Shown here: piece after piece, positions 1 to 8,735 of the stretch
How positions within the stretch are numbered: the stretch's first letter is position 1
Layout of the letters: each line of letters begins with the position of its first letter
NCBI RefSeq assembly: GCF_004028235.1
Contig: NZ_CP035037.1
Location: 744,001-808,000 of the forward strand
Reading direction: 5' to 3'
From: Leucobacter muris
Lineage (GTDB): Bacteria; Actinomycetota; Actinomycetes; Actinomycetales; Microbacteriaceae
DNA length: 64,000 nucleotides
Program-made: the position numbers and the translations under genes
The notes under the pieces: model-generated
The model's input: only the letters and a program-made list of their open reading frames with translations
The model's database searches: none
Told to the model about the DNA's origin: nothing

Positions 1-30
1 ATCATGGAGGGACCGGATCGAGGAGGCGCC

Positions 31-675
31 ATGAACCCGCAGACCGTACGGCAGGAGACCTGGAACGGGCTGCTGCGCGAGCAGATCGACTGGCACTGGG
101 CACACCAGGTCAGAGCGCGCCTCTCGGGGCTCGCCGACGACGAGTACTTCTGGGAGCCCGTGCCCGACTGCTGGAGCGTGCGCCCGCGCGAGGAGAGCCG
201 CGCGCCGGTGCAGGGAGGATCCGGATCCATGGTGATCGAGTTCGCCATGCCCGAGCCGGATCCCGCACCCTTCACCACGATCGCCTGGCGGCTGGGGCAC
301 GCGATCGTCGGGATCCTCGCGATGCGCAACGCGTCCCACTTCGGCCGCGAGCCCGTCGACTACTTCACCTACGAGTACGCCGACACGGCCGAGGGTGCGC
401 TGCGGCAGCTCGAGGAAGAGCTCGCCCGCTGGCAGGCCGGCGTGGAGTCGCTCGGCGAGGAGGGGCTCGGGCGCCCCTGCGGAGACGCCGAGGGCCCCTA
501 CGCGGAGTGGTCGATGGCGGGTCTCGTGCTGCACATCAATCGTGAGCTCATCCACCACCTCTCGGAGATCTGCCTGCTGCGCGACCTCTTCCTGCACCAG
601 AGGATCGCGCGGGACGAGCGGGCAGAACCCGACGAGCGGGATGCCCGGGACGAGCAGGCCGAGCCGGAGGGATGA
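31..675 (+). CDS. DinB superfamily protein
   Basis: A 214-residue cytoplasmic protein with the four-helix DinB/YfiT look. His residues sit where the family binds a metal ion (DWHW near residue 17, the HFG after ASH near the middle, LIHHL near residue 175). The ATG at 31 is chosen because AGGAGG lies five bases upstream; an earlier ATG at 4 lacks this. The last 25 residues are a charged, repetitive RDERAEPDE-type tail that is not part of the family fold. DinB-like enzymes are often thiol-dependent S-transferases or of unknown role; no substrate can be read here. It stands alone, convergent to the VOC gene. Confidence 0.75.
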   Translation: MNPQTVRQETWNGLLREQIDWHWAHQVRARLSGLADDEYFWEPVPDCWSVRPREESRAPVQGGSGSMVIEFAMPEPDPAPFTTIAWRLGHAIVGILAMRNASHFGREPVDYFTYEYADTAEGALRQLEEELARWQAGVESLGEEGLGRPCGDAEGPYAEWSMAGLVLHINRELIHHLSEICLLRDLFLHQRIARDERAEPDERDARDEQAEPEG

Positions 676-808
676 TACATGGATCTCGGTTTCGCAGCCG
701 TGCCGGGCGGCGAGACCTCCGGCGTGCTGCTCAGGGTGAACCGCGGAGAGTGACGGTGCCGCGCGCCGCCGCGCGGCGCCCCGCTGCGCCGGAGCGGGCG
801 GTCGCCGC

Positions 809-1201
809 TCAGTTCTCGCAGAGGCAGAACGGGTGGCCGGCTGGATCGAGGAACACCGCGAAGGTGCCGTCCTCGCTCGGCTGCACGGGGTGGCGGGTGG
901 CGCCCGCCGCCTCCGCTACGGGGTCGGCCTCGGCGATCGAGTCGACGTAGAGGTCGAGGTGGGCCTGCTGCGGGATCGGGCCGTCCGGCCAGTCGGGCGC
1001 CCGGTGATCGGGCACCCGCTGGCAGGCGATCGCGAAGCCGGTGCTCTCGCCCTCCCGCGGAATCACGTCGACCCATCCCGGGTCGTCTTCCGAGGAGCTC
1101 GTGCGCCAGCCGAGCAGGCGCGCGTAGAACTGCGCGAGGGCTGCGGCGTCGGGGCAGTCGAGGGCGTACACGTGGCGGGTGGTGCGGATGGAGGTGCTCA
1201 T
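809..1201 (-). CDS. VOC family (glyoxalase/bleomycin-resistance-like) protein
   Basis: A 130-residue single-unit vicinal oxygen chelate protein. It opens with the usual first strand (RHVYALDCPD), then FYARLLGW, carries AHLDLYVDSI in the centre and ends FLDPAGHPFCLCEN, the standard last strand. The start at 1201 (MSTSIRT) matches where the family begins; 16 further upstream residues are unlikely. VOC proteins are metal enzymes or binding proteins acting on small electrophiles or antibiotics; the substrate is not visible. Confidence 0.8.
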   Translation of the reverse strand: MSTSIRTTRHVYALDCPDAAALAQFYARLLGWRTSSSEDDPGWVDVIPREGESTGFAIACQRVPDHRAPDWPDGPIPQQAHLDLYVDSIAEADPVAEAAGATRHPVQPSEDGTFAVFLDPAGHPFCLCEN

Positions 1202-1304
1202 GCCCGGCAGTGTAGGTGGGATCACGGGCGCGCGGAAGGGCCTTGCCACGCTGCGCGCCCGTCCCCCCGAGCGAGAGTCTCAGGGCGCTCTGACGTCGGC
1301 CCGC

Positions 1305-1310
1305 TAGCCT
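1305..1310 (+). promoter_or_regulatory. -10 box of a leaderless promoter
   Basis: TAGCCT lies six bases before the ATG at 1317, so transcription would begin at or next to the start codon. No Shine-Dalgarno motif precedes that ATG. Confidence 0.5.
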
Positions 1311-1316
1311 GGCACC

Positions 1317-2068
1317 ATGAGCACAGCCGCGGGGGACAGTTTCGACACGGGTGCGGAAGGCGACGGTGCGAACGACGAGATCACCATCTCCGCCAGTGCC
1401 CTGCGCACCCTCGGCGATCAGATGCAGCGCTTCCTGCTCGAGTACCGCTTCGCCATGCAGGAGATCGAGACGAAGCTCGCGATCCTGCGCGAGGAGTTCC
1501 TGCACATGCACGAGTACAACCCGATCGAGCACGTCTCGAGCCGGTGAAGTCTGTCGACAGCCTCGTCGACAAGCTGCAGCGCCGCGGCCTGGGCACCGAC
1601 TTCGACGAGATCCGCCGCGAGATCCACGACATCGCGGGCGTGCGCGTCACCTGCGCCTTCATCCGCGACGTCTACCGGCTCTTCGACCTGCTCACGCAGC
1701 AGGACGACATCACGGTGCTCGAAGTCGAGGATTTCATCGAGCAGCCGAAGCCGAACGGCTACAAGAGCCTGCACACGATCATCTCGGTGCCGGTCTACCT
1801 GTCGAGCGGCCGGGTGGACGTGCCGGTCGAGGTGCAGTTCCGCACCATCGCCATGGACTTCTGGGCGAGCCTCGAGCACAAGATCTACTACAAGTACGCG
1901 CGGCAGGTGCCCGACGCCCTGCTCGCGGAGCTCAAGCACGCGGCCGACACCGCAGCCGAGCTCGACACCCGTATGGAGCGGCTGCACGTGCAGGTGCACG
2001 GCGAGCCGCCGCTGCACACGGCCCCGATCGACCTGAGCCGCCTCGCCGACCGGGTGCACCGGGCGTAA
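1317..2068 (+). pseudogene. Small alarmone synthetase (GTP pyrophosphokinase), one-base frameshift
   Basis: The first 76 codons run to a stop at 1545-1547. The rest of the protein continues in the next frame up to 2068. Restoring one G in the GAGCCGG stretch near 1541 gives about 250 residues, the length of RelQ/RelP-type synthetases. The RelA/SpoT synthetase signatures are intact: DIAGVRV, PKPNGYKSLH, VEVQFRT and DFWASLEHK. There is no HD hydrolase, TGS or ACT domain, so the product would only make (p)ppGpp from ATP and GDP/GTP. Either the gene is broken or a base is missing from the sequence; the intact downstream half favours a recent or artefactual event. Confidence 0.8.
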
Positions 2069-2215
2069 CGGTCGACCCGCGGGCACCCGGTCGACTGCAC
2101 GCTGTCGCGCCGGCGCATCGCGGCGCGGCTCGGCCGTCGTGCGCGGTCCGACCTGCCGACGGGCTCCGAACGCGAGCCGCGCGAGCCGAGCGCGGCGCGC
2201 GTGCCGGCGCCGCGG

Positions 2216-2221
2216 TAGGGT
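2216..2221 (+). promoter_or_regulatory. -10 box of a leaderless promoter
   Basis: TAGGGT lies six bases before the GTG at 2228, the same arrangement as at 1305, 4089, 53718 and 58242. Confidence 0.45.
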
Positions 2222-2227
2222 CGAGAC

Positions 2228-2998
2228 GTGGAGAGCGAGCACCTGCCAGGCGGTTCCGGCGGAGTATGGCGCAGGCGCGCCCCGAACGGCGAGATCCGGG
2301 TGCACCGCCCCACGGGCCCCTGGACCCCCGCGGTGCACGCGCTGCTCGCGCACCTGCACGAGCGCGGGCTCGACGGCATCCCCCGCGTGCACGGCATCGA
2401 CCCCGACGGGCTCGAGGTGCTCGACTACCTGCCGGGCGCGACGCTGGACCCCGAGACGCAGCAGGCGAGCGACCGGGCGCTCGCCGAGGCGGCCGCCTGG
2501 CTGCGGCGCTTCCACGACGCGGTGCGCGACTTCCGCCCGGGCGCCGTGGAGTGGCGTCAGGGCGAGCAGGATCTGCGCGACGACGAGCTGATCTGCCACA
2601 ACGACCCCGGCCTCTACAACTGGGTGGTGGCCGACGGCGACTTCGCCGGCATGATCGACTGGGACCGGGCCGGACCCGGCCGCCCCATCGACGACCTCGC
2701 CTTCCTCTGCTGGTCGGGGGTGCCCCTGCTGCGCGAGATCCCGGTCGCCGATGCGGCGCGCAGGATCGCGCTCGCCGCCGACGCGTACGGCAGGATCGGG
2801 GCGGAGCGACTGCTCGACGCGGTCGACGCGCGCATGGATCTCATCGCTCAGCGCTGGCGGGCGGGCATCGAACGAGGCGACCCCGGCACGATCGCGCTGC
2901 GGGAGTCGGGTGTGATGGATCGGCACCTCGCGCGGGTGCGGGGGTTCGATGCCCGCAGGGAGGCGATCCGCCGCGAGTTGGAGAGACGCGACGGATGA
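2228..2998 (+). CDS. Aminoglycoside phosphotransferase-family protein
   Basis: A 256-residue kinase-fold protein of the APH/choline kinase superfamily. The catalytic loop reads CHNDPGLYNWV (HxDxxxxN) and the metal-binding loop MIDWD follows about 20 residues later. A short N-terminal lobe (RVHRPTGPWTP, VLDYLPG) would hold ATP. Such genes rarely confer drug resistance in soil actinobacteria and more often phosphorylate small metabolites; the substrate is unknown. It begins with GTG behind a leaderless-type -10 box. Confidence 0.75.
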   Translation: MESEHLPGGSGGVWRRRAPNGEIRVHRPTGPWTPAVHALLAHLHERGLDGIPRVHGIDPDGLEVLDYLPGATLDPETQQASDRALAEAAAWLRRFHDAVRDFRPGAVEWRQGEQDLRDDELICHNDPGLYNWVVADGDFAGMIDWDRAGPGRPIDDLAFLCWSGVPLLREIPVADAARRIALAADAYGRIGAERLLDAVDARMDLIAQRWRAGIERGDPGTIALRESGVMDRHLARVRGFDARREAIRRELERRDG

Positions 2999-3085
2999 GT
3001 GCGGCCCCGCCGCGGGCATGTGCAACACTGGGAGCGGGGACTACCGGGGAGGGCCGTTCGCAGCGGCCTCGTGAGGAGTACGAGC

Positions 3086-4009
3086 ATGACGAGTACGGGT
3101 ACGACGGGAGCATCCGCGACCAGGCTGGGTCTGGCCGACGGCGGCATCGAGACGGCGCTGACCGAGCGGCTGGGGCAGCGACTGCCTGAGTTCGCGGCGT
3201 TCACACTGCTCGACTCGGTCGAGGGGCGGGAGGCGCTGCGCGAGTACTATCGCCCGTTCCTGCGCCTGGCGGTCGAGCACGGTCGCCCCATCGTGCTCGA
3301 CACCCCCACTTGGCGATCCAACACCGACTGGGGCGAGCGCCTCGGCTACGATCAGCAGGCGCTCGACGCCGTGAACGCCGACGCCGTGGCGCTGCTGCGA
3401 GAGCTCGTCGAAGACGAGTGCGGCGACTCGATCGAGGCCGTCGTGAACGGCTGCGTCGGCCCGCGGTTCGACGATCACTACATCGAGGGCCGTCGCATGA
3501 CGGCCGCCGAGGCCGAGGCCTATCACGCCCCGCAGGTGAACGCCCTGGCCGAGGCCGGCGCCGACCGAGTGACGGCCGTGACGACACTCGACGCCGCCGA
3601 AGGCATCGGAGTGGTGCGCGCGGCGCAGAGTGCGCGCATCCCCGTGGCGGTGTCGTTCGTGGTCGGCGAGGACGGGTTGCTGGCCGACGGCAGCACTCTC
3701 GCCGAGGCCATCGCCGCCGTCGACGCGCAGACCGAGGCCGGTGCGATCGGCTTCCTCGTGAACTGCGCGCACCCCACGGCCGTAGCCGAGGGTCTCGAGG
3801 TGTGCGGCGCGAGCCCCGAGCTCTCCCGCCTGATCGGGTTTCGCCTCAATGCCGCTCACGACGGCGACGAGGGCCCCGGCGACGGACCCGAGTCGTTCGC
3901 CGAGCTCGAGGCCGGCCTGCGAGAGCTCGCCCCCAACGCGAGCATCTTCGGCGGCTGCTGCGGCACCGACACCCCGCACATCGCGGCCCTCGCATCCCGG
4001 CTGGCCTAG
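3086..4009 (+). CDS. Homocysteine S-methyltransferase family protein
   Basis: A 307-residue (beta/alpha)8 enzyme of the MmuM/BHMT class, transferring a methyl group to homocysteine to give methionine. The zinc-binding Cys set is present: VNCAHP (Cys about 227) and GGCCGTD (Cys about 291 and 292). The N-terminus LADGGIETAL is the usual first strand, and TPTWRSN matches the loop after it. The ATG at 3086 is preferred because GTGAGGAG lies upstream; the ATG at 2999 would add 29 unlike residues. The methyl donor, S-methylmethionine or a betaine, cannot be told from sequence. Confidence 0.85.
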   Translation: MTSTGTTGASATRLGLADGGIETALTERLGQRLPEFAAFTLLDSVEGREALREYYRPFLRLAVEHGRPIVLDTPTWRSNTDWGERLGYDQQALDAVNADAVALLRELVEDECGDSIEAVVNGCVGPRFDDHYIEGRRMTAAEAEAYHAPQVNALAEAGADRVTAVTTLDAAEGIGVVRAAQSARIPVAVSFVVGEDGLLADGSTLAEAIAAVDAQTEAGAIGFLVNCAHPTAVAEGLEVCGASPELSRLIGFRLNAAHDGDEGPGDGPESFAELEAGLRELAPNASIFGGCCGTDTPHIAALASRLA

Positions 4010-4088
4010 CGCCCCACTGCGGGGCCGCCCCGCTGCGCCCGGGCTTTGAATCGGCCTCGCCGGTTACGGGACGACCGCTTGTTGTGGT

Positions 4089-4094
4089 TAGGCT
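4089..4094 (+). promoter_or_regulatory. -10 box of a leaderless promoter
   Basis: TAGGCT lies six bases before the GTG at 4101; no ribosome binding site is visible. Confidence 0.5.
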
Positions 4095-4100
4095 GGTCTC

Positions 4101-4799
4101 GTGAGTAGAGACCCATTCAAGGAGCTGTTCGGGCCGTCGAGCGGCGACGCCCCCGAGCCCGCACCGGCGCCCGTGCCCGCGCGCGATCGCCTGGCGTACG
4201 AGCAGGCCGAGCGGGTGCGCACCTCGCAGCTGCCCGCCGGCAAGCGCACGCCTCCGGCCGGTGTCGACGCCCACCCCCGCGATCGCTCGGCGCAGGCGAA
4301 GCCCTGGATCGTCGTCGGCATCGTCGCGGTGCTGGCCATCATCGCGTCGATCGTGATCCTGAACCTCGCGCGGGGTTCCGAGCAGGCGCCGCAGCCGACG
4401 GCCCAGCCGACCACGCAGGCTCCCACGACCACCTCGCCGACCACGCCCGCGGATGATGATGACGACGACTCGGATGCCGAGCAGCCCGAGGGCCCGCCCG
4501 CCGTCGATGTCGGAGCCACCTACGACATGGCGATCGGACCATGGGATGCGACCTCGCAGATCTCGCAGCGCTTCGGATCCATCAGCTTCAACATTCCCGA
4601 CGGCACCAACCTCGTGCTCACCTCGGACCTGCTGAACTCCTTCCCCGAGTCGTGCGCTGCGATGCGCCAGGGCTGGGGTGCCACCAAGACCGGCGCCGGC
4701 TATGAAGTGCTCAAGCCCGCGGAGCGGTGCGCTGAGGCTCCCGAACTCTACGACGAGGTCTGGGGGCTCGTCGACGCCTGGGTGAAGACCATCCGCTGA
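4101..4799 (+). CDS. Membrane-anchored protein of unknown function
   Basis: A 232-residue protein not recognised by family. The first 65 residues are cytoplasmic, charged and Pro-rich. One membrane helix follows (about 69-91, WIVVGIVAVLAIIASIVIL), then an acidic Thr/Pro-rich linker with a run of Asp (about 95-130), then a folded outer domain of about 100 residues that holds one probable disulfide pair (SCAAM, ERCAEAP). The layout fits a type II membrane protein with an exported domain. Leaderless-type promoter; followed by the convergent CPBP gene. Confidence 0.6.
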   Translation: MSRDPFKELFGPSSGDAPEPAPAPVPARDRLAYEQAERVRTSQLPAGKRTPPAGVDAHPRDRSAQAKPWIVVGIVAVLAIIASIVILNLARGSEQAPQPTAQPTTQAPTTTSPTTPADDDDDDSDAEQPEGPPAVDVGATYDMAIGPWDATSQISQRFGSISFNIPDGTNLVLTSDLLNSFPESCAAMRQGWGATKTGAGYEVLKPAERCAEAPELYDEVWGLVDAWVKTIR

Positions 4800-4873
4800 G
4801 CCAGTCACCCGCGCTCGTCCCCGCCCGAAGCCCGTCAACGGCCCGGCGCCGCGACGGTCCCGGCGTGCGATCG

Positions 4874-5704
4874 TCAGGCGGCGAACAGAGCGGGCCAGAG
4901 CGCGACGGCCAGGGGATAGCCCGCGAAGCTCACGATGTCGAGCAGCCAGTGCGCGACGACGAGGGGGAGGGATCGACCCCACCGCTGGTACGCCCAGCCG
5001 AAGACGAGGCCCATCACGACGTTGCCGATGAAGCCGCCGAAGCCCTGGTAGAGGTGGTAGCTGCCGCGCAGCAGCGCGCTCGAGACGACCGTCGCCACGG
5101 GGCCGACCCCGAGCCGGCGCATCCGGTCGAAGAAATAGGCCACGACGATCAGCTCCTCGCTGAGCGCCGCCCTGAGCGCCTGCAGCACGAGCACGGGAAC
5201 GGTCCACCAGAACGCGTCGAGCGCGGTGGGCACGACGGTCGTGTTGATCCCGATCCCCTTCGCGAACAGGTAGAACCCGAGGCCCGGCACGCCGATGAGC
5301 GCGGCCAGCGCGAAGCCTTGGCCGGTCTCGCGCAGCCACCACCCGCCCCGGGATCCGTTCGAGCGCTTCGACAGCGGCGAGGGGCGACGCTCGGTGAGCC
5401 CCGGCGCCGGTCTGCCGAGGCCGAGCCCCGCGAGGTGCGGCCGGCGATCGCGCCACAGCAGGAAGATCACGAGCGCGACGGGCGCGAGCCCAAACACGAA
5501 GGCGAGCAGCTGGTAGACCAGGTCGAAGACCGGGCTCTCGGCGAGCGGCCGGTTGATCGTCGCGGTCTGAGGCGACAGCGCCGCCTCACGCGTCAGCCGC
5601 TCGATGATCGTCACCACCGCGTAGACGCCGGATGCGCCGAACGAGAGCGCGAGCACGATGCCGAGTTCCCAGCGCAGCCGCGCGGGCGAAGAATGATCCG
5701 TCAC
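4874..5704 (-). CDS. CPBP family intramembrane glutamic protease
   Basis: A 276-residue polytopic membrane protein of the CPBP (Abi/Rce1-like) family. Motif 1 is SEELIVVAYFFDRM (the paired Glu is catalytic in the family), motif 2 is RGSYHLYQGFGGFIGN, and motif 3 is the HWLLDIVSF near the C-terminus. About seven hydrophobic segments are seen. The GTG at 5704 is chosen because upstream residues look non-coding and the first helix (ELGIVLALSFGASG) then starts near residue 13. Family members process peptides or protect from bacteriocins; here the target is unknown. Confidence 0.8.
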   Translation of the reverse strand: MTDHSSPARLRWELGIVLALSFGASGVYAVVTIIERLTREAALSPQTATINRPLAESPVFDLVYQLLAFVFGLAPVALVIFLLWRDRRPHLAGLGLGRPAPGLTERRPSPLSKRSNGSRGGWWLRETGQGFALAALIGVPGLGFYLFAKGIGINTTVVPTALDAFWWTVPVLVLQALRAALSEELIVVAYFFDRMRRLGVGPVATVVSSALLRGSYHLYQGFGGFIGNVVMGLVFGWAYQRWGRSLPLVVAHWLLDIVSFAGYPLAVALWPALFAA

Positions 5705-6018
5705 CGCACCAGCGTATGAGGTCGCGCGGCGCGACGCACCTGCGGGCCCGCCGCGGCGATTCCACAGGCACGCTGGACGGGGTTCGAACGCCGTCCATTC
5801 CGGGAAGATGGAGACTTCGCACAGTGCAGCCCGGGGCCCGAGCGCGAACTTTCTCGGACTCCTACAGACCTCCATCACGATGCCGTTACGGACCCCGTTT
5901 TGCGCGGCCTCCCATCCGCCGCTCGTTAGGCTGGGGTGGTTATTTCGAATTCACTCCCGGGGTGGAACGCACGTCGGCGTGCACCGACCGGGATGGAACT
6001 TTTCAAGGAGGAAACCTC
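5705..6018 (+). promoter_or_regulatory. Upstream region of the peptide ABC transporter operon
   Basis: About 314 bases between the divergent CPBP gene and the binding-protein gene. I see no gene. A TAGGCT -10-like box at 5927-5932 would start a leader of about 80 bases that ends with AAGGAGG at 6005-6011, seven bases before the GTG at 6019. No convincing -35 box and no riboswitch fold is recognised. Confidence 0.4.
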
Positions 6019-7629
6019 GTGAAGCGATCAAAGATTGGCTTCGGGTTCGTCGCACTGGCGGCAGCGGGCGCGCTCGCGCTGTCCGGCTGCGCGTCCGGCG
6101 GCGGATCGAACGGCGGCGGCGATGCCGGCGCAGGCATCATCACCGTCAACAACACCGAGCCCCAGAAGGGCCTGATCCCCGCCGACACGACCGAGGTCGG
6201 CGGCGGCAAAGTCGTCGACGCGCTCTGGGAGGGCCTCGTCTACTACGACGCCGACGGCGTGACGCAGATGGGCGTCGCCGAGTCGATCGAGTCCGACGAC
6301 AACATCACCTGGACCGTGAACCTGCGCGACGACGCCGTCTTCTCGGACGGCACCCCCGTGCTCGCCCACAACTTCGTCGACGCGTGGAACTACGCCGCGA
6401 ACATCGACAACGCCATGGGCAACCAGTACTTCTTCAGCGCGATCAAGGGCTTCAGCGAGACCGAGCCGGTCGAGGCGCTCGAGGGTCTCAAGGTGATCGA
6501 CGACCACACCTTCACCATCGAGGCGACCCCCGACTTCCCGGACCGCCTGGGCTACTCGGCCTACTACCCGCTGCCCGACGTCGCCTTCGAGGACATGGAG
6601 GCGTTCGGCCAGAACCCGATCGGCAACGGCCTCTACAAGCTCGACGGCGAGGGCGCCTGGAAGCACGACGAGTCGATCAGCCTCGTCAAGAACGACACCT
6701 ACGTGGGCCCCCGCGAGGTGAGCAACGAGGGCATCGATTTCAAGGTCTACGCCTCGCTCGACGCCGCCTACACCGACCTGCTCGCCGGCAACCTCGACGT
6801 GCTCGACCAGATCCCCGACACCTCGTTCGCGGTGTTCGAGGACGAGCTGGGCGACCGCGCCATCAACCAGGCCGGCGCGCTGACCACCACCCTCGCCATC
6901 TCGACCAGCCTGCCGCACTTCGGCATGGACGAAGAGGGCAAGCTGCGCCGCGCCGCGCTCTCGATGGCCGTCGATCGCGAAGAGATCATCGACGTGATCT
7001 TCGAGGGCACCAACCTGCCCGCGGTCGACTTCACCTCGCCCGTGGTCGACGGCTTCGCCGACGACCTCGCCGGCAAGGAGAAGCTCGAGTTCAACCTCGA
7101 CGAGGCCAAGAAGCTGTGGGCCGAGGCCGACGCCATCAGCCCCTTCGAGGGCACCGTCGAGGTCGCGACCAACTCGGACGGCCCGCACCAGGTGTGGATC
7201 GAAGCTGTGGCCAACCAGTGGGCGACCAACCTGGGCATCTCGGCCGCGCCGAAGCTCTACCCGACCTTCGCGGCATTCCTCGACGACCGCGAGGCCGACG
7301 TGGTGGGCGGTCCGTTCCGTGCCGGCTGGCAGGGCGACTACCCGGGTGCGTACAACTACATGCAGCCCCTCTACTACACCGGCGCCAGCTCGAACCACGG
7401 CTTCTACGCGAACCCCGCGTTCGACGCGAAGCTCGATGAGGCGATCAACGCCGCGAGCCACGAGGAGCGCAACGAGAAGCTGAACGAGGCGCAGGAGATC
7501 CTGCTCGAGGACATGCCCTCGATCCCGCTGTGGTACCAGGGCACCACCGGCGGTTACAGCGAGGGCGTCGACAACGTCGTCTTCGGCTGGAACTCGGTGC
7601 CGATCTTCAACGAGATCACCAAGAACTAA
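6019..7629 (+). CDS. ABC transporter substrate-binding lipoprotein (peptide/oligopeptide type)
   Basis: A 536-residue SBP family 5 (DppA/OppA-like) protein. It has a lipoprotein signal: KRSKIGFG, then a hydrophobic stretch, then the lipobox LSGC with the lipidated Cys near residue 23. The mature part shows the family sequence FSDGTPVLAHNFVDAWN and a hydrophobic ligand-cleft region. It is anchored on the outer face of the membrane and delivers peptides to the permeases encoded next. The GTG start follows AAGGAGG. First gene of a four-gene operon; two hairpins separate it from the permease genes. Confidence 0.9.
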   Translation: MKRSKIGFGFVALAAAGALALSGCASGGGSNGGGDAGAGIITVNNTEPQKGLIPADTTEVGGGKVVDALWEGLVYYDADGVTQMGVAESIESDDNITWTVNLRDDAVFSDGTPVLAHNFVDAWNYAANIDNAMGNQYFFSAIKGFSETEPVEALEGLKVIDDHTFTIEATPDFPDRLGYSAYYPLPDVAFEDMEAFGQNPIGNGLYKLDGEGAWKHDESISLVKNDTYVGPREVSNEGIDFKVYASLDAAYTDLLAGNLDVLDQIPDTSFAVFEDELGDRAINQAGALTTTLAISTSLPHFGMDEEGKLRRAALSMAVDREEIIDVIFEGTNLPAVDFTSPVVDGFADDLAGKEKLEFNLDEAKKLWAEADAISPFEGTVEVATNSDGPHQVWIEAVANQWATNLGISAAPKLYPTFAAFLDDREADVVGGPFRAGWQGDYPGAYNYMQPLYYTGASSNHGFYANPAFDAKLDEAINAASHEERNEKLNEAQEILLEDMPSIPLWYQGTTGGYSEGVDNVVFGWNSVPIFNEITKN

Positions 7630-7637
7630 CCTCTCGG

Positions 7638-7670
7638 CGAGGGCCCCGGGCTGCAGGCCCGGGGCCCTCG
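7638..7670 (+). terminator. Strong hairpin between binding-protein and permease genes
   Basis: A 14-bp GC stem (CGAGGGCCCCGGGC and its complement) with a five-base loop, followed by TCTCG rather than a T run. It is likely an attenuator or mRNA-stabilising hairpin that lets the binding protein be made in excess. Confidence 0.6.
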
Positions 7671-7710
7671 TCTCGTCTCGGCGCCGACCGCCGGGGCGCC
7701 CACAGCTCTT

Positions 7711-7741
7711 CGAAGCGGGCACGCCGTCGTGCCCGGCTTCG
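7711..7741 (+). terminator. Second hairpin before the permease genes
   Basis: Stem CGAAGC/GGGCACG pairing with CGTGCCC/GGCTTCG around the loop CCGT with one bulge, then GTTTC. Together with the previous hairpin it forms a tandem in a 179-base gap. Confidence 0.45.
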
Positions 7742-7808
7742 CGTTTCAACACAATTGCGAGAGAATACGCAACATGTCAACCCACTCTGAGCGGGGAGGA
7801 GCCAGTTC

Positions 7809-8735
7809 ATGCTGAGATACATCCTCTTCCGACTGCTGCAGGTGATCCCGGTACTGCTGGGAACCACCTTCCTGATCTACTTCATGGTCTTCGCGATGCC
7901 GGGCGACCCGGTCGCGGCGATGTTCGGCGACAAACAGCCGAGCGAGGCCGTGCTCGAGCGCGTGCGCGAGCAGTACAACCTCGACCAGCCGTTCTTCGTG
8001 CAGTACCTGCTCTACCTCAAGGGCATCTTCATCGGCGACTTCGGCATCAGCTTCTCGGGGGAGCCGGTCTCGCAGATCCTCGCCCGCACGTTCCCGGTCA
8101 CCATCAAGCTCGCCGCGATGGCGATCGTCATCGAGCTCGTGCTCGCCGTGGTCATCGGCCTCTTCTCGGGCCTGCGCAAGGGCAAGATGTTCGACAACAT
8201 CAACCTGATCATCGGCCTGCTCTTCATGAGCATTCCGATCTTCGTGATCGCCTTCATCGCGCAGTTCGGCCTCGGCCTGAAGCTCGGCTGGTTCAGCCCC
8301 ACCGTGGGCGCCGGCGCGCCGGTGCAGGATCTGCTGCTGCCGGCGATCGTGCTCGGCGTCAGCCTGTACGCCACCAGCATGCGCCTCACCCGGTCGTCGG
8401 TGATCGACACCCTCAACCAGGACTTCGTGCGCACCGCGTACGCGAAGGGCCTCAGCCGCAACCGCGTGGTTCCCGTGCACGTGCTGCGCAACTCGCTCAT
8501 CCCGACGATCACCAACACGGCCACCGACTTCGGCACGCTGATGGTCGGCGCGACCGTCACCGAGGGCATCTTCAACGTGCCCGGCGTCGGCAACGTGCTC
8601 TTCAACGCCATCCTGAAGGGCGAGAACGCGACCGTGGTCTCGTTCGTCACCGTGATGGTGCTCATCTACCTCGGCGTGAACCTGGTCGTCGACCTGCTCT
8701 ACGCCGCGCTCGATCCGAGGATCCGCTATGCCTGA
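7809..8735 (+). CDS. Peptide ABC transporter permease, DppB/OppB type
   Basis: A 308-residue inner-membrane permease. The first helix LFRLLQVIPVLLGTTFLIYF, the large external loop with EQYNLDQPFFVQYLLYL and the cytoplasmic EAA-like loop (RTAYAKGLSRNRVVPVHVLRN) are typical of DppB. It pairs with the next gene product to form the channel. GGGGAGGAG lies a few bases before the ATG. It overlaps the next gene by eight bases, so translation is coupled. Confidence 0.9.
   Translation: MLRYILFRLLQVIPVLLGTTFLIYFMVFAMPGDPVAAMFGDKQPSEAVLERVREQYNLDQPFFVQYLLYLKGIFIGDFGISFSGEPVSQILARTFPVTIKLAAMAIVIELVLAVVIGLFSGLRKGKMFDNINLIIGLLFMSIPIFVIAFIAQFGLGLKLGWFSPTVGAGAPVQDLLLPAIVLGVSLYATSMRLTRSSVIDTLNQDFVRTAYAKGLSRNRVVPVHVLRNSLIPTITNTATDFGTLMVGATVTEGIFNVPGVGNVLFNAILKGENATVVSFVTVMVLIYLGVNLVVDLLYAALDPRIRYA

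Noticed and set aside
833..1543. Long plus-strand frame leading into the alarmone synthetase
   Set aside because: It is antisense to the VOC gene and its translation there is Arg/Gly-rich shadow; only the part after about 1544 belongs to the synthetase.
2999..3085. Earlier ATG for the homocysteine methyltransferase
   Set aside because: The 29 added residues are unlike the family, and a good ribosome site precedes 3086.
5632..6018. Upstream extension of the binding-protein gene
   Set aside because: The lipoprotein signal and ribosome site fix the start at 6019.
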